This document shows positions 13,501 through 25,500 of a DNA stretch of 64,000 nucleotides, one piece after another. Below the pieces are notes generated by a model. That model worked only from the letters and a program-made list of their open reading frames with translations. It was not told the DNA's origin and did no database searches. Source of the DNA: Pristionchus mayeri (taxonomy: Eukaryota > Nematoda > Chromadorea > Rhabditida > Neodiplogasteridae). Position numbers and translations under genes: made by a program. Numbering within the stretch: position 1 is the first letter of the stretch; the number at the start of each line of letters is the position of its first letter. The stretch covers positions 42,425,215 through 42,489,214 of the forward strand of contig BTRK01000003.1 in NCBI GenBank assembly GCA_036245805.1. The letters run 5' to 3'.

Positions 13501-16500
13501 CAATGTTTATAAAAGAAAATGGTAGTATCCTTCACTGTTAGCACGAATAATACAGTAATGCATTTTCATTGGCTTTCAAATTTCGGATATTTGCTCTCGA
13601 AATCGCATGATCGACATTGAATTTATTCTACTTCAATCATGAATGTTCGTTCAAAAAAAATCCGAAATTTGAAAGCTAGTGAAAATGCATTGTTGTATTA
13701 TTCGTTTTAATAGTGAAGGATACTACCATTTTCTTTTATAAACACTGGAATGCGTGTGATGTTCAACAGATGCCAAAATTTCGGCAAAAACGCGCTTCTG
13801 AATATCGGATTATCGAAAATGAGCCAAATTGTGGTACTATTGATGCCAACATGACTGATATGATTAAATAATACTACAATACATTCTTTAATACAAAATA
13901 AAATGTAGTTTCATCTAAATTTCGCTATACTTTTTTCTTTGATTCTACCGATCACGTAGATTTGGTCATATTTTACAGGAGTTTCAGAGCACGTGGGAGA
14001 CTGATTTTGTATTTCTGCATCCATGCTGAGTACTGCTATCATTTCTCGGTTGAAACTATTGGATCTGCTTTAATATAGATGTTTCTTGGATATCAAAATT
14101 TCATCAAAATCGATGATCAGAAAAACGAAATTTCAGAAATGGATAATTCTGAGGTACCATTGATGAGAACATGACGCACGCGGTTTAGGAGTGGTAAGAA
14201 CCGTTCGTAGATAGTAAATTGAGTGCATTACCTCATAATTTCGATATTTTCCTTTTTTTCGTTTCTCTCGATCAGGGAAGTTTGGGCGCATATATTGGGA
14301 CTTTGAAAGCACACATGAAGCTCATTATGTATAGTTGAACTCAACGTGAGAACTACTGCACCATCTTGGTCGAAACTATAAGATTTGAAATGCGAATGAC
14401 CTTTTTGAGATACTAAAATAAACATAGAATCGAAGGTCGAAAAATCGAATTTTCGGAAATGCAACAATTTCAGGTTTTCAAGTTTTAATGTATTATATCA
14501 AGCTATGAAATGTTTAAAAAATATCTTGTTTAATCGATTTGCCCATCGAGTGAATGATATGGCTTCAGTTTATCACCCAGGTGCACAGAAGCACTACCTT
14601 CGATTCAAAATCCCCAGACTTTGAAAAAGTGAGAGTATCCAATTTGGTGTGGGTACAATACAGGTACGAGTGTATTCCAACGTGTGCATGAAAGCTATGG
14701 GATTCCACTCGAAATGGGAGATCTAGATAAAAAAAACGAATTTTTTTTCCCGAAAAATATTTTTGAAGTTATGCAGAATTCAATCAAAACAAGTTTTTAG
14801 TAGTTTCAGAGTACCCCTACGTTAATGAAAATATGAAACTAAGTCCATCTTCTACCATTTAGAAGATACGATTTTCGACTTTTTTGCACTTCATGCGGAT
14901 TTTCTCACGCATCTTAGGCGGTGACATAAAATTTGGGTCATTTTGTGCAATGCGGGCCCAAGACCCTCATAACTACCAAGTATGGGCTTTGGGTTCTCAT
15001 TGCTAGAGGACGTGTCCGGGGGGTGGTCGATTTTTACAGAGCAGGTCTCTTAACCAGGGCTGGGATTCAAAACGTTTATGAGAAACACAGACTACTAAAA
15101 TTTGTTGCGCAAATTTGCGTGCGCAACACAAAAAAACGGATCTCTGGATTCATTTTTTCGAAAAAAAAGTCGAATGTACTTTCTTTTTAATGAGAAAATA
15201 GTAAAATTTATGTTTCAATGAATTATTAATTAGGTGTGCCATTTCCCCCATTCGCAGGCTTTCCAATCGCCGCTGAAGAAGAAGGTGGGCAAGGGCGGCA
15301 AGAAGGAGGGCGAGGAGCAGAAGGAGGAGGGAGAGGAGAAGGAGAGGGAGGAGGTACGGGTTTGGCATCGATAAATCATCCTTTGATGCCCTGATTCGTC
15401 AAGTCAAGAATCATCACAATCAGTGTTGTGGTTCATCTTGAGCGGCGCTAGCTCGGATGAGAACTATGACGTCATGCCCTTTGATATATCCAAGACGGCA
15501 TGACGTCTCAGTTCTCATCCGACCTAGTAGCTCTTGAACTCGTGGGATTGGTCTGGAAGTTTCGTGTTTCAACCATTGATTTTCTAAATTGTTGATCTCT
15601 TATCTTTGAGACGCCTGGTCGTTCCGAGAAGCAGCAGCAGCCGTCGAGTGATCGGCCGGAGTGGAAGCCAGACGACGAGTTCGCGTCGCCGCCCCAGCCA
15701 GCTAAACCAGTGAGTTTCCTCATCTGTGTACGGTTCGTTGCACGCTCTTGGACGCTGTGATTGGCTGTTTCACTGTTTGGTGCAGCACTAATGCGGATTG
15801 CTCGGCATGAAATGAACCTCGTTTGAGCATGTTGTGATGTTATGCATCACTCTTGATTTCGATTTGAACCCGAAGGATGCGTGTTTCTTGTGGAGCCATC
15901 CGTATGCCTCACGTCGCTGGCTATACGAAGTCTTACCTCGAACAATGATCTGTCTCTCTACCTTTCCTATGCTCTCTAGTCGGTCAGATCGAGCGAGATA
16001 GTATGGGAAACGAGGAGAGTCAGAAGGATTGCTCTCTTATCTGATTCCACACGAGAGTGGGACTTCGAATAGCCAGCTCCCAATTCCCCCGGTGTGGTGT
16101 CGTGTGGTGTGTGCACGTGTGTGTCTATTGCAGGCTGCATCCCTGAGCACTGCACCACCCTCACCGCTCGCCACCATCAGTAGCACGCTCACCAGCAGCG
16201 CCGCTGCTCCTGCACCCGCTATCGATGCCTCGACCTACGATACCTTCTGTCCGTCGTCCAACTTCCTCGACTCACTGCTCGACCTGTCACTGCCGCCGTC
16301 GTCATCCGCTCCCGCTCCCGCTCCTCTCACTTCGACCCCTAAGAAGGTAGGCAATCGGGAACAACAACGCCCACCACCTCCACCTCTCGAGTTTCCCTCC
16401 TGGGAGCGAGTAGCGTCTGCAGCAGCAGCGACCCCCGCAGCACCTCTTCCTGCTCTCCGGCGCATCCTCGTTGCGTTGCCGACGCGCACCCTGTTCGACG

Positions 16501-19500
16501 AGCCAGACGCCGACATCGACGAGATTCTGGAGGCTACCGGCGCCGACTTCCTCATTGGCATACGTCGTCGGAGGTGGACTGCGGCCGACCTACCGCAGAG
16601 CATCCGCAAGTCGCATTCGACGCTAGCGCACACGCTCCGCGTGCGTCCGGAAGGCGGCACGGGACGCGTCTCGAGCGTGGTCTTTGCGGCGCGTGCGGAC
16701 GCCTGCGCGCGACCCTTCGAATGGAGTGCGGTCACGGATTCTGATGAGGGCGTGGAGCAAGGAGGAGCACTGGTCGCTGTGGACGTCGATGTCGTCGAGG
16801 GAGGAGAAGGCGTCGTCGTCGAGGAGCCGGCGGTGGCGCTGAGATGGCTGGTGGGAGCAGGACGATCGGAGAAAGAAGTGGCCGCGCTGCAGCGGGAGAT
16901 TGATGGAGCAGGAGAATACGTGTTTGCGATTGGAGAGTGGAGGGTACGTGCGTAGTAGTGATGGCAAGCCGGCGCGTGCTCTCCTCGTTTCACACGCTCT
17001 CTCGCTCTGTCTGGCCGGTGAGAGAGCACACGAAATGAGGAGAGCGCGCGTCGATTTGCCATCTCTGGTGCGTAGGGCTGGTGATACGGGACGAGGTAGC
17101 AAGCCCCCGCTATGCTTCTGCCTCATCGGACTGAGAAATTATGGGTGATGGAGGCATAGCGGGCTCGATATCCGGTCTTGTATTTCCGACTCTTATACGT
17201 GCGTTTGGCGGGGAGAATGGTGAGGAATTGGCACTTCTGCAGAAATCCGGACCAAGAGAAAACTGTTCATTCCTAGTACTTTACATGTAATTTGGCGGTC
17301 GCTTTACAGATAAATTTAAGGTTGAAGTGGTGTGCTCAGCCCATCTTAGAATCAATCCTTTTCTTTGGTGAGTAACGTCTAAGGGTTACGGATCGCACAA
17401 CGTTGACTTGGTCCGGTCTTCTGCAGAAGTGCCGTTGAATTTCGGTTTCACAGCACACCAGAGCACTCTTTAGCTCACATCCTACAGAGTATTTACTAGA
17501 GTGTGATGGCAAAAAGTAGCACTTATCCGTGCATGGCATCGTTCGTGTGTTGTAGACGTCGGGCTTGCGTGGCGTGGACAAGCGGTCGTACGGCAAGGAC
17601 GGGCTGAGCACGCTCACGAAGGGCGTCGCAGTGGAGAGCATAGTGGTGACGGAGCAGGCCGAGGTGATCACGCTGCTGGTGGGCAAGGTGAGGGAGGGGG
17701 TACTCTACCAATACAGGGGACACTGAATCCTATGGACTTATTTTTTTGGCTATTCTAGCCCGGATTATATCGTTTGAAAATATTTATGGCATGTGAATCG
17801 GGAATGTGGTTAGCCAGAGCCCGAAGGAGAACGTGTGGAATGAGCAATCGTCTGACTCTCTTCAGTTTGCACGCTCTCTCGTCTCTCAGACCGGCGAGAG
17901 AGCGTGCAAACAGAGGAGAGAGACGATTGCTCCATGGAATGGAGTGAGCACGTTGCTGCACGCTGTGCTGTGATCGCAGAATATTTGTTGATGTTGTGGT
18001 GCAGATGAAACCAAAAAGAATGGATCTAGAAGGAAAAAGAATGTTCGAAAAATCTTGATTTCTCAGGCTGTTTTCATTCACGGCAAGCCGCTCGAGCAGA
18101 TGCGACCTGAAGACTACGAAGTTTGTTGTTACCTAATTTTTTAAATTTGTTTTTGTTATTTTTTTGCAGATTGACGGAGAAGAAATCTATTCTCGGCAAG
18201 CGTTCGTGGAGCTGGACGATCATCGAACGTGTAAGATCGATAAGGAGGTGGGCGCTTGTTTTTGTTTTTGTTTTTGTTTTGATTATAGTTATTGTTGTTT
18301 TTTGCAGTTGTGGGATATGCTATTCGAGCAAGGCATAAACACGGTGTACCTCGCGCCTGAATCGAATGGAGAGGTCAGTTATCAATTCGAGTTTGGGCCG
18401 AATCGAGAATTCGCCAGGTAATCCTGGTTGATCCTGGTTTTTTAAAAATTTTGCTCCAATTGCTTCGTTACCTGGTCAAGTCACTTACTGCTTACATGTC
18501 AAGAATAGGATGTCAAGAAATGCAACGTTGCAACACCTTTCTCTCTCTCTCTCTCTTTCCTGATTTCGCAATGATCTCGAACATCCATCACTAGCTACGA
18601 ATGGCGTGAGATAACGATCAAAATATCGATGATTGCAGACACCCGTCGGCACTCCCCTGAACACGCCCTCGTCGACGACGTCGTCTAAGAGGAAGCGAAA
18701 CAAGAGGAAGAAGAAGACGGTCGCCGAGGCACTCCAGGCCTCCCCCATGGTCGCCAGGTGATTGATGATGTCCATATTTTGAGGAAGGAGCTTTTGAGTT
18801 TATAGGTTGTTAAAAAGCATGTTTCACCATTAGTAGTTGGCAACTACCACCAGAAAACATACCTCTGAACACCAGGCTAAATCATAAGTCCTCATAAAGT
18901 GCTACTTATTTGTGGTTCTGATGACATATCTAGACATCTATCATCTCCAGGTCGTCGGGCAAGGCTGTCGGAGATCAAGTGGCAGGCGGAGAAGAGGTCA
19001 GCTCGTCATCGATCCCTGCCTCGTTCCCGGTGGGCCAGTGCGCGACGGCGGCTATGACAGTTGCTGCAGATACAGAGCTGCCATCGGTGAGTGGGACTGC
19101 GGGATGGAATGGATTTTGGGTCGGAGACTGAATCGCAATTGGACGAGGAGAGCGCAGCTTGGCTGTCTTCGCCCTTTCGACAGAAGCGTTTCGCCAATTT
19201 GAGCAAATGAACCACCAGCTCGATATGGGCTTCCGAAGATGATTTTATTCCTGGTACGAGAGCTCTGCTATAGATGGCCTCATTCAGACGTCTTCCACTC
19301 CCTCGCTGCCACTGCCTGCTGCTGCTGCAGTACCAGCGCTTCCAGCCCCGCCAAAGTCGGCCCGAAGAGTGCTCAAGCTGATAAAGTGGGTTTCACACAT
19401 TCCGTTGTTCATTTGCTCGGTTGGGGTTAGGTTCGAAAAATACATGAGAGCATGCAAGAAACGGATGTCCGTCGATTAGTTGAATAGGTTCTTTTCGAAA

Positions 19501-22500
19501 CAAGATATACAGAGCACACCCTCTGGATTAGCGTTTCAGGTTATGAATAAGTGTGAAAAGCTGGCGGGGTAGGCGGTGTTTAGCTCCACACGATCACGCT
19601 TTTGAAATGAAGTTTGATTTACACCTCTCTCGTCTCGTCTCTCTCCCCCCCCCCTCCCAGATGGATTGTATGACCCCGATTCACTATGTTCTAACGGTCG
19701 ATCTTTTCCCACCTATCTTGTAGTATCGCCGTTCAGTTAGTTTTTGTAAACGTATTGATACCACTTTTCTGTAGCTCATGTTAGTCGATTCTTCTTTATC
19801 ACTTCGTTGATTTTGTTGCTTTCCGAGCTAATTTTAAGAAGTAATTTATTTTCTAGCCCATTTGATTTATGCATTGATTTTTTTCCGTTCATATTCTTGT
19901 GCTTCCCTCATCCACTTCAATTTCCCTTATTCCAGATGTTTACTCATTTCTAGGGTGATCTGAGTTATGACCACTGGCGGCGTCCCAACCACTCGTAAGG
20001 CCTGTCCCCTGGCAGCCACTGCGCTTACCCAGAGGGCGCTGCTGGTCCTGGCCGCGTACGCCGCTCACTATAAGCAGCTGTCGATTGGAGTCCGCGAGTC
20101 TGTAAAGATGCTGAATCGCGGATTCGCCGGGCTGATCATTCTGGCTGCGGATGCCGACCCACTCGACCACGTACTCCATCTACCGTCGCTCGCCGAGGGG
20201 AGGGGAGTGCCGTGCGTCTTCGTGAGGAGCAAGATGGAGTTGGGCACCGCCTGCTGCATCGCCCGCCCCGTCATCGCCTGCGCCATCGCTCACGTGCAGC
20301 GGCTGGAGCTGCAGCGAGAGATCGACAGGATCAAAGAGGCTGTGGAGAGTCTGCGAGTGTGAATAGTGCTGTTTTGTATTGTTGTATGATGTACTGTTCT
20401 CCTGACACAGACTTTTCATTTCACAACATCGCCGTGTTTGGAAAATGAGAAATAAGTGTGAGGTAGTAAAGAGATGAGATGACTAACATCTCATCTCATC
20501 TCTTGTAAGGGAAACATTTCCAAAAAAATTTCAGGAGGGGGACAAAAAAAAGTAACTCCAGGTTACTGTAATGCTCACATGAGGTTACGGTAATGGTTTC
20601 ATTGCAGGATCGACTCTGCGGAATCGTCCGAGTTCAGTGGCTCGCCCTCGCCCACGCAGGAGATTACTAATATGGTAAGATTGTTTGATACTCTCTCCCT
20701 CTCACTACTGTTAGTACTAGCCTCCTCGAAGGTGCTGAGTTAGAAGCGCGAAATTTCCCTTTTTTTAAATATTTTTTTACTCCAATGTATCTAATGTGCC
20801 AGGCGAGAAACCCGCAAATGCCTATTTCTCGTCCTTACTAGGGTGGCTGAAATGGATCACGGTTAACCGTCTTGTTTACTCTCTCACACGGGTCATCCGT
20901 GAGGGGGGGAGAGAGAGACGAGAGAGTCTCTATCACCACAGTAAATAGAGAGAGTAGGACTGCCAGAGGGGACGGTTAACCGTCTCATCCGTCTCTGATC
21001 TGCCGAGGCTCTCTAAATAGCGACCCGTTGATCCATTTCAGCCACCCTAGTCCTTACCGTACTCTACTGTTATCCTGAGCCTAGTCTAATGTGCGAGAAA
21101 TCCGTAATTGCCTTTCTCATTTCAGATTGGCGCACTCTCACTGGCGCAGCCACAGGCGGCTGCTGGCTCTCCCACGGTCTCCTCCTCGACGACTCTCGAC
21201 GGCGACGTCACCACGGCCTCAACGACGACGTTCTCCCAGTGCGGGACGCCCAAGGAGTCTGACCTCAACACCACATTCGAGTCGTGCTCGACCCCGAAAG
21301 AATCGGACCTGAATACAACATTCGAAGCATGTTCGACCCCGAAGGAATCAGACCTCAACACGACCTTCGAAGCATGTTCGACGCCCAAAGAATCGGACCT
21401 CAACACGTCGCTCTCTCAGTGCGAGACCCCGAAGGAATCCGATCTGAATACGACATTCGAGGAGTACTCGACGCCGAAGGAATCTGATCTGAATACGACA
21501 TTCGAGGAGTACTCGACACCCAAAGAGTCAAACCTGAATACAACATCCGAAGCATGTGCGACGCCCAAGGAATCTGATCTCAACACGACCCTCGACACAC
21601 CCAAAGAGTCCGATCTGAACTCTGCGTCCTCACACGGTGAGACACCCAAAGAGTCGGATCTCAACTCGACCTTCGAAGCATGTTCGACCCCGAAGGAATC
21701 AGACCTCAACACCACGCTCGGCAGCGAGTCAGTGGCCACTGCGGAGGAGACTCCCGAAGAGAGTAGTGAACAGAGGGAGGAAGAGGCTGAGGAGAGCGAG
21801 GAGATTGTACTACCGGAGGTGAGCGCGGGTGGTTTGAATGGATTACGATAGAGTGCGGGAGGGCGAGGAATGCACGATGGGTCATATTTATGGATCATGT
21901 TGGACTAAAAATTATTCATTTCATTACGATAGTTATTATGATGTTAATGGAAAAAAGGGTTAGCCAGGTGATTTTGTGCTTTGAGTTCTGGATAACTAAA
22001 ACTCGCTTTGCAGTCCGAAGGCTCGGGACTGCAGCCGACCTTTGAAGAGCTGTACGTGGAGGTGAAGGAGTACGACCTGGAGGCGGTAAGAATATTTATT
22101 ATCGATTAGATTTTAATTAAATATTAATTAGTAGTACTAGTAGTAGTGTGCCTCACAGAAGTACACCACCTTGCGTAGTCGTCTCTAGGCGACTATAAGC
22201 TCGCTGTACGTGGATTCACTGTTTCTTTTTTAAATTAGTTTTTAAAAAAAGTTAGTTAAAATGGTGCAAATTTCAGGTGTTGGCCTTGCTCAATGCGTGC
22301 GGAGAGGACGATTTTGAGTACTCGTTCGAGGCAGCTGTGCTCACGGCCAAATTCGTGAATTGTTTTGGAGAATTTAATTTTTTTTTAAATTTGGCATTCG
22401 CGCTCGCTATAGGATTCGTTTTCCTTTCCTTTTTTCGAGCTCATTTCTGACATCAAAAAGACGCCATTAAATTCTGCGCTAGTCCTCGTTTCGCGCGCTT

Positions 22501-25500
22501 TCTCACTTTTCAAAACAAAGCGAGAGAGTGTACGAAACGAGGAGAGCACGCGCTAATTTGTCATCGCCAATATGCGAAACCTTAGCTATGTGCGAGTGTG
22601 TTTCGTGTTTCTCATTTGCATTATCCCTGAACAGGTTTCCTGTAAGCACTCCCATTCCAGAAATGTTTTCTGGACTCTAATCATGCAGGATTTGTGTTCC
22701 ACGATAACCATGATATCTTTGCCTCTCCAGAAATGCGACCAGCACTGCTCGGCGTGCGACAGTCCGAAGCATCTCGTCACCGAGTGCCCTCAGGTGATTT
22801 TTTAATTTTAATTTATAAATGTTTTTAAAATTCATATTTTTTAGTTGATTATGTGTTTCACCCGCTCTCTTAAATTTCACATTTTTGCTTGGAGTTTCTC
22901 GGTTTCATCCCTCTACTATATGTTTCACATCCGCTCGCTCTTGCAGCTCAAAGTGCCGCCCATCGTGGAGTACTCGCGCTTGCACTGGAAGCCGCACTTC
23001 TCGCTCGAGCTGGACAAGATCATATGCACTATTTACGGTGAGTAGTGAATAATTACTTAACTTTGCCCAACAACCATCAAATTATTTGAATTTGGCGCGC
23101 GTGCCTGATCACTCCCATTCTCCTTTTTGCATACTATCTGACTCTGTACTCGCGAACGTTCAAACAATTTAACGGGTATCGGGTAACTGTAGTCATTAGC
23201 ATCAGGGATGTGCAAAACGTTTCTCATACTCCTCATGATCTCTTGTCCCTCTCGCCGCCGAGAGTTGATGAGAAATGAATTGGGGAGAGCCTTTTTACAA
23301 GCTGGCAAATTTCCGAGGAATTGGATAATTACTGAAATGGTTCCGCAGATGCTGAGAAGATCTCTGATCGACGTCGGAAGGAGCTCAAAGAGGTGAAGAA
23401 GCGACTGAAGGAGGCGATCAAGAAGCAGCTCAAGGCAACCGCCTTCCGACTCGATGTGGGTTGATGCTATCATCTGTAGTAGTACAGTAGGTCAAACATA
23501 TCGTTACACCATTTTATGGGATGAACCAGTGAGAAACGGCTTTCGAGTCGATGTCAGTTGCTTGGAACTTATTTAATTACAATTGATGTTATGATTTTAT
23601 GAAGATATCTGTTCAAGCGTGTAAGAGAGCTGGGGTTGCCTAGTAATTTAGTGTATTTGATGTCACATTTCGACTTGGTTTCTGGGGAATTTCTCCCCAC
23701 ATATGGCCAGCGATTTCTTGCCACTCCATACTGTGGTGTTTCACCGCGCACACTTTGGGGATTGACTAGTGGCTTATAATCATCTGGGCTTTGGAATAAG
23801 TGCCAGTCGCTGTAGTGTTTCAAACATCCTTCTTCCCTTCATTCCCCCTTCGTTCAGGCATTCGGCTCCTCCGAGAACGGCTTCGGCTCCAATCGCTCCG
23901 ACTTCGACGTCTGCTTCCGATACGGCGAGAACACCAGCGACGAGCGGGTTAGGGTTTAATTTTTTTTTAAATTTTAATATTTTAATTTACAAATATTTGT
24001 ATGGCTGCCGTCATGAATACCGAATTTCAATTGAAAGTCATCATCCAATGCAAGTCATTTCCATAGCGATATGTATGTTTCAATATGTTCACATTCCCTA
24101 ATTAGCGTCAGCGCTTCACATATTCCTGATAGTCGTGGTCATATCCATGATCTACTCATTCATGCTGGGAACCACACCCAGTTCCAGTCATTTCCATATC
24201 GTCATATCGATATCACTGTTCCAATTTCACTCATTCACCTCGGGAACCACATCCCATCCACATTCATTTCCAGAGCTCAGCTCGACAACTCGAGGCGATC
24301 AACCACATTGAGACGGCGCTGAAATTTGCCCGATTCAATCGAGTCATGTCCATCACTACAGCCAAAGTTCGTAGTTCACTTCACTTCACCTTCCTTCCTA
24401 TACGTACCAATTTCATTTCTCCACGTTCATATACGTGCCACTTTCACTGTCAGCCAAGTGTATTATCCGAATTATTACTTTTAGTATACACAAATAAAGA
24501 ATTTAATTTGTATTTTAGGTCCCAATCGTCAAGTTCGTAACGCGTGTGGAGAGTGGCGACATCGAGGGAGAGTAAGTTTTCTATTGTTTTAGCTTGCGAT
24601 TGACATCTGGATTACGGTAGTATACGGTGCATTACAGTATATCGTACTACAATGAGCTTGCGCTGCACAACACGCAGCTGCTGAAGCGGTACTGCTCGTG
24701 GACGAAGGACGAAGTGCTCTCGAAGCTCGGTGAGATGCGTTACGAGATTTTATTTTCAAACGTATCTCACAAATGAAACAGCAATCTGCTATGACGAATT
24801 CGTCAGCGTACGATATACAAAATTACCAATACTTCTAATTACTGCTAATTACTTTAAAATTAATTGGATAGAATCTAATCAATGGCTACCCTTGTCAGGC
24901 TTCTTTGTGATTCTAATTACTATAAAATTAATTAATTACATTAATTAGCATCTAATGAACTGCTTGCTCAGGCTTCTTCGTGAAGCGTTGGGCGAAGCAC
25001 TGCGACATCGGGGACGCCTCGAAGGGCTCGCTCTCCTCGTACGCCTACATCATCCTCGTCATCCACTTCCTGCAGCGGCTGCAGCCGCACCCCCTGCTGC
25101 CCGTGCTGCAAGAGGTGAGCAAGGACACGGGGTCTTCCTTCTTAACACTGTCGCCGTACTGCAAGAGGTAAGTGTTAGAGTAGAGAGTCTTTTGTGTTCT
25201 ATCATAGAACTTTTAGGCTTTCTTGGTTATTGGAGATAGCGTTGGAAAGAAAGAGACCAGAATTTTGAACATTTATGCTATTGTTGTGATTTTTATCCCT
25301 GGAATAGCGAATTGAGGTTCATGTAAATGTAATGAAGCGCCAAGCTGCGGCTAAATGAAATTTTTTTATTTGATAATAATTCCAGATGGGCGACAAGAAG
25401 GAGATCCGAGTGGACGGATGGGACGTCTACTTCTGCGATGACGCGCCCAAGGTGGGGAAATGTTTTTTTACGATAGCTTTTCTTAATTTTTTAACGAAAA

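Noticed and set aside
12777..14467. Two near-identical 79-residue frames on opposite strands
   Set aside because: They are the two arms of the 12377-15049 foldback; no homology or splice context supports a protein.
16235..17126. Long minus-strand frames of 275 and 167 residues
   Set aside because: Shadows of the GC-rich 270-codon sense exon, which fits the gene's phase and borders.
21122..21898. Minus-strand repeat frames of 94 and 160 residues
   Set aside because: Antisense image of the TPKESDLN repeat exon.
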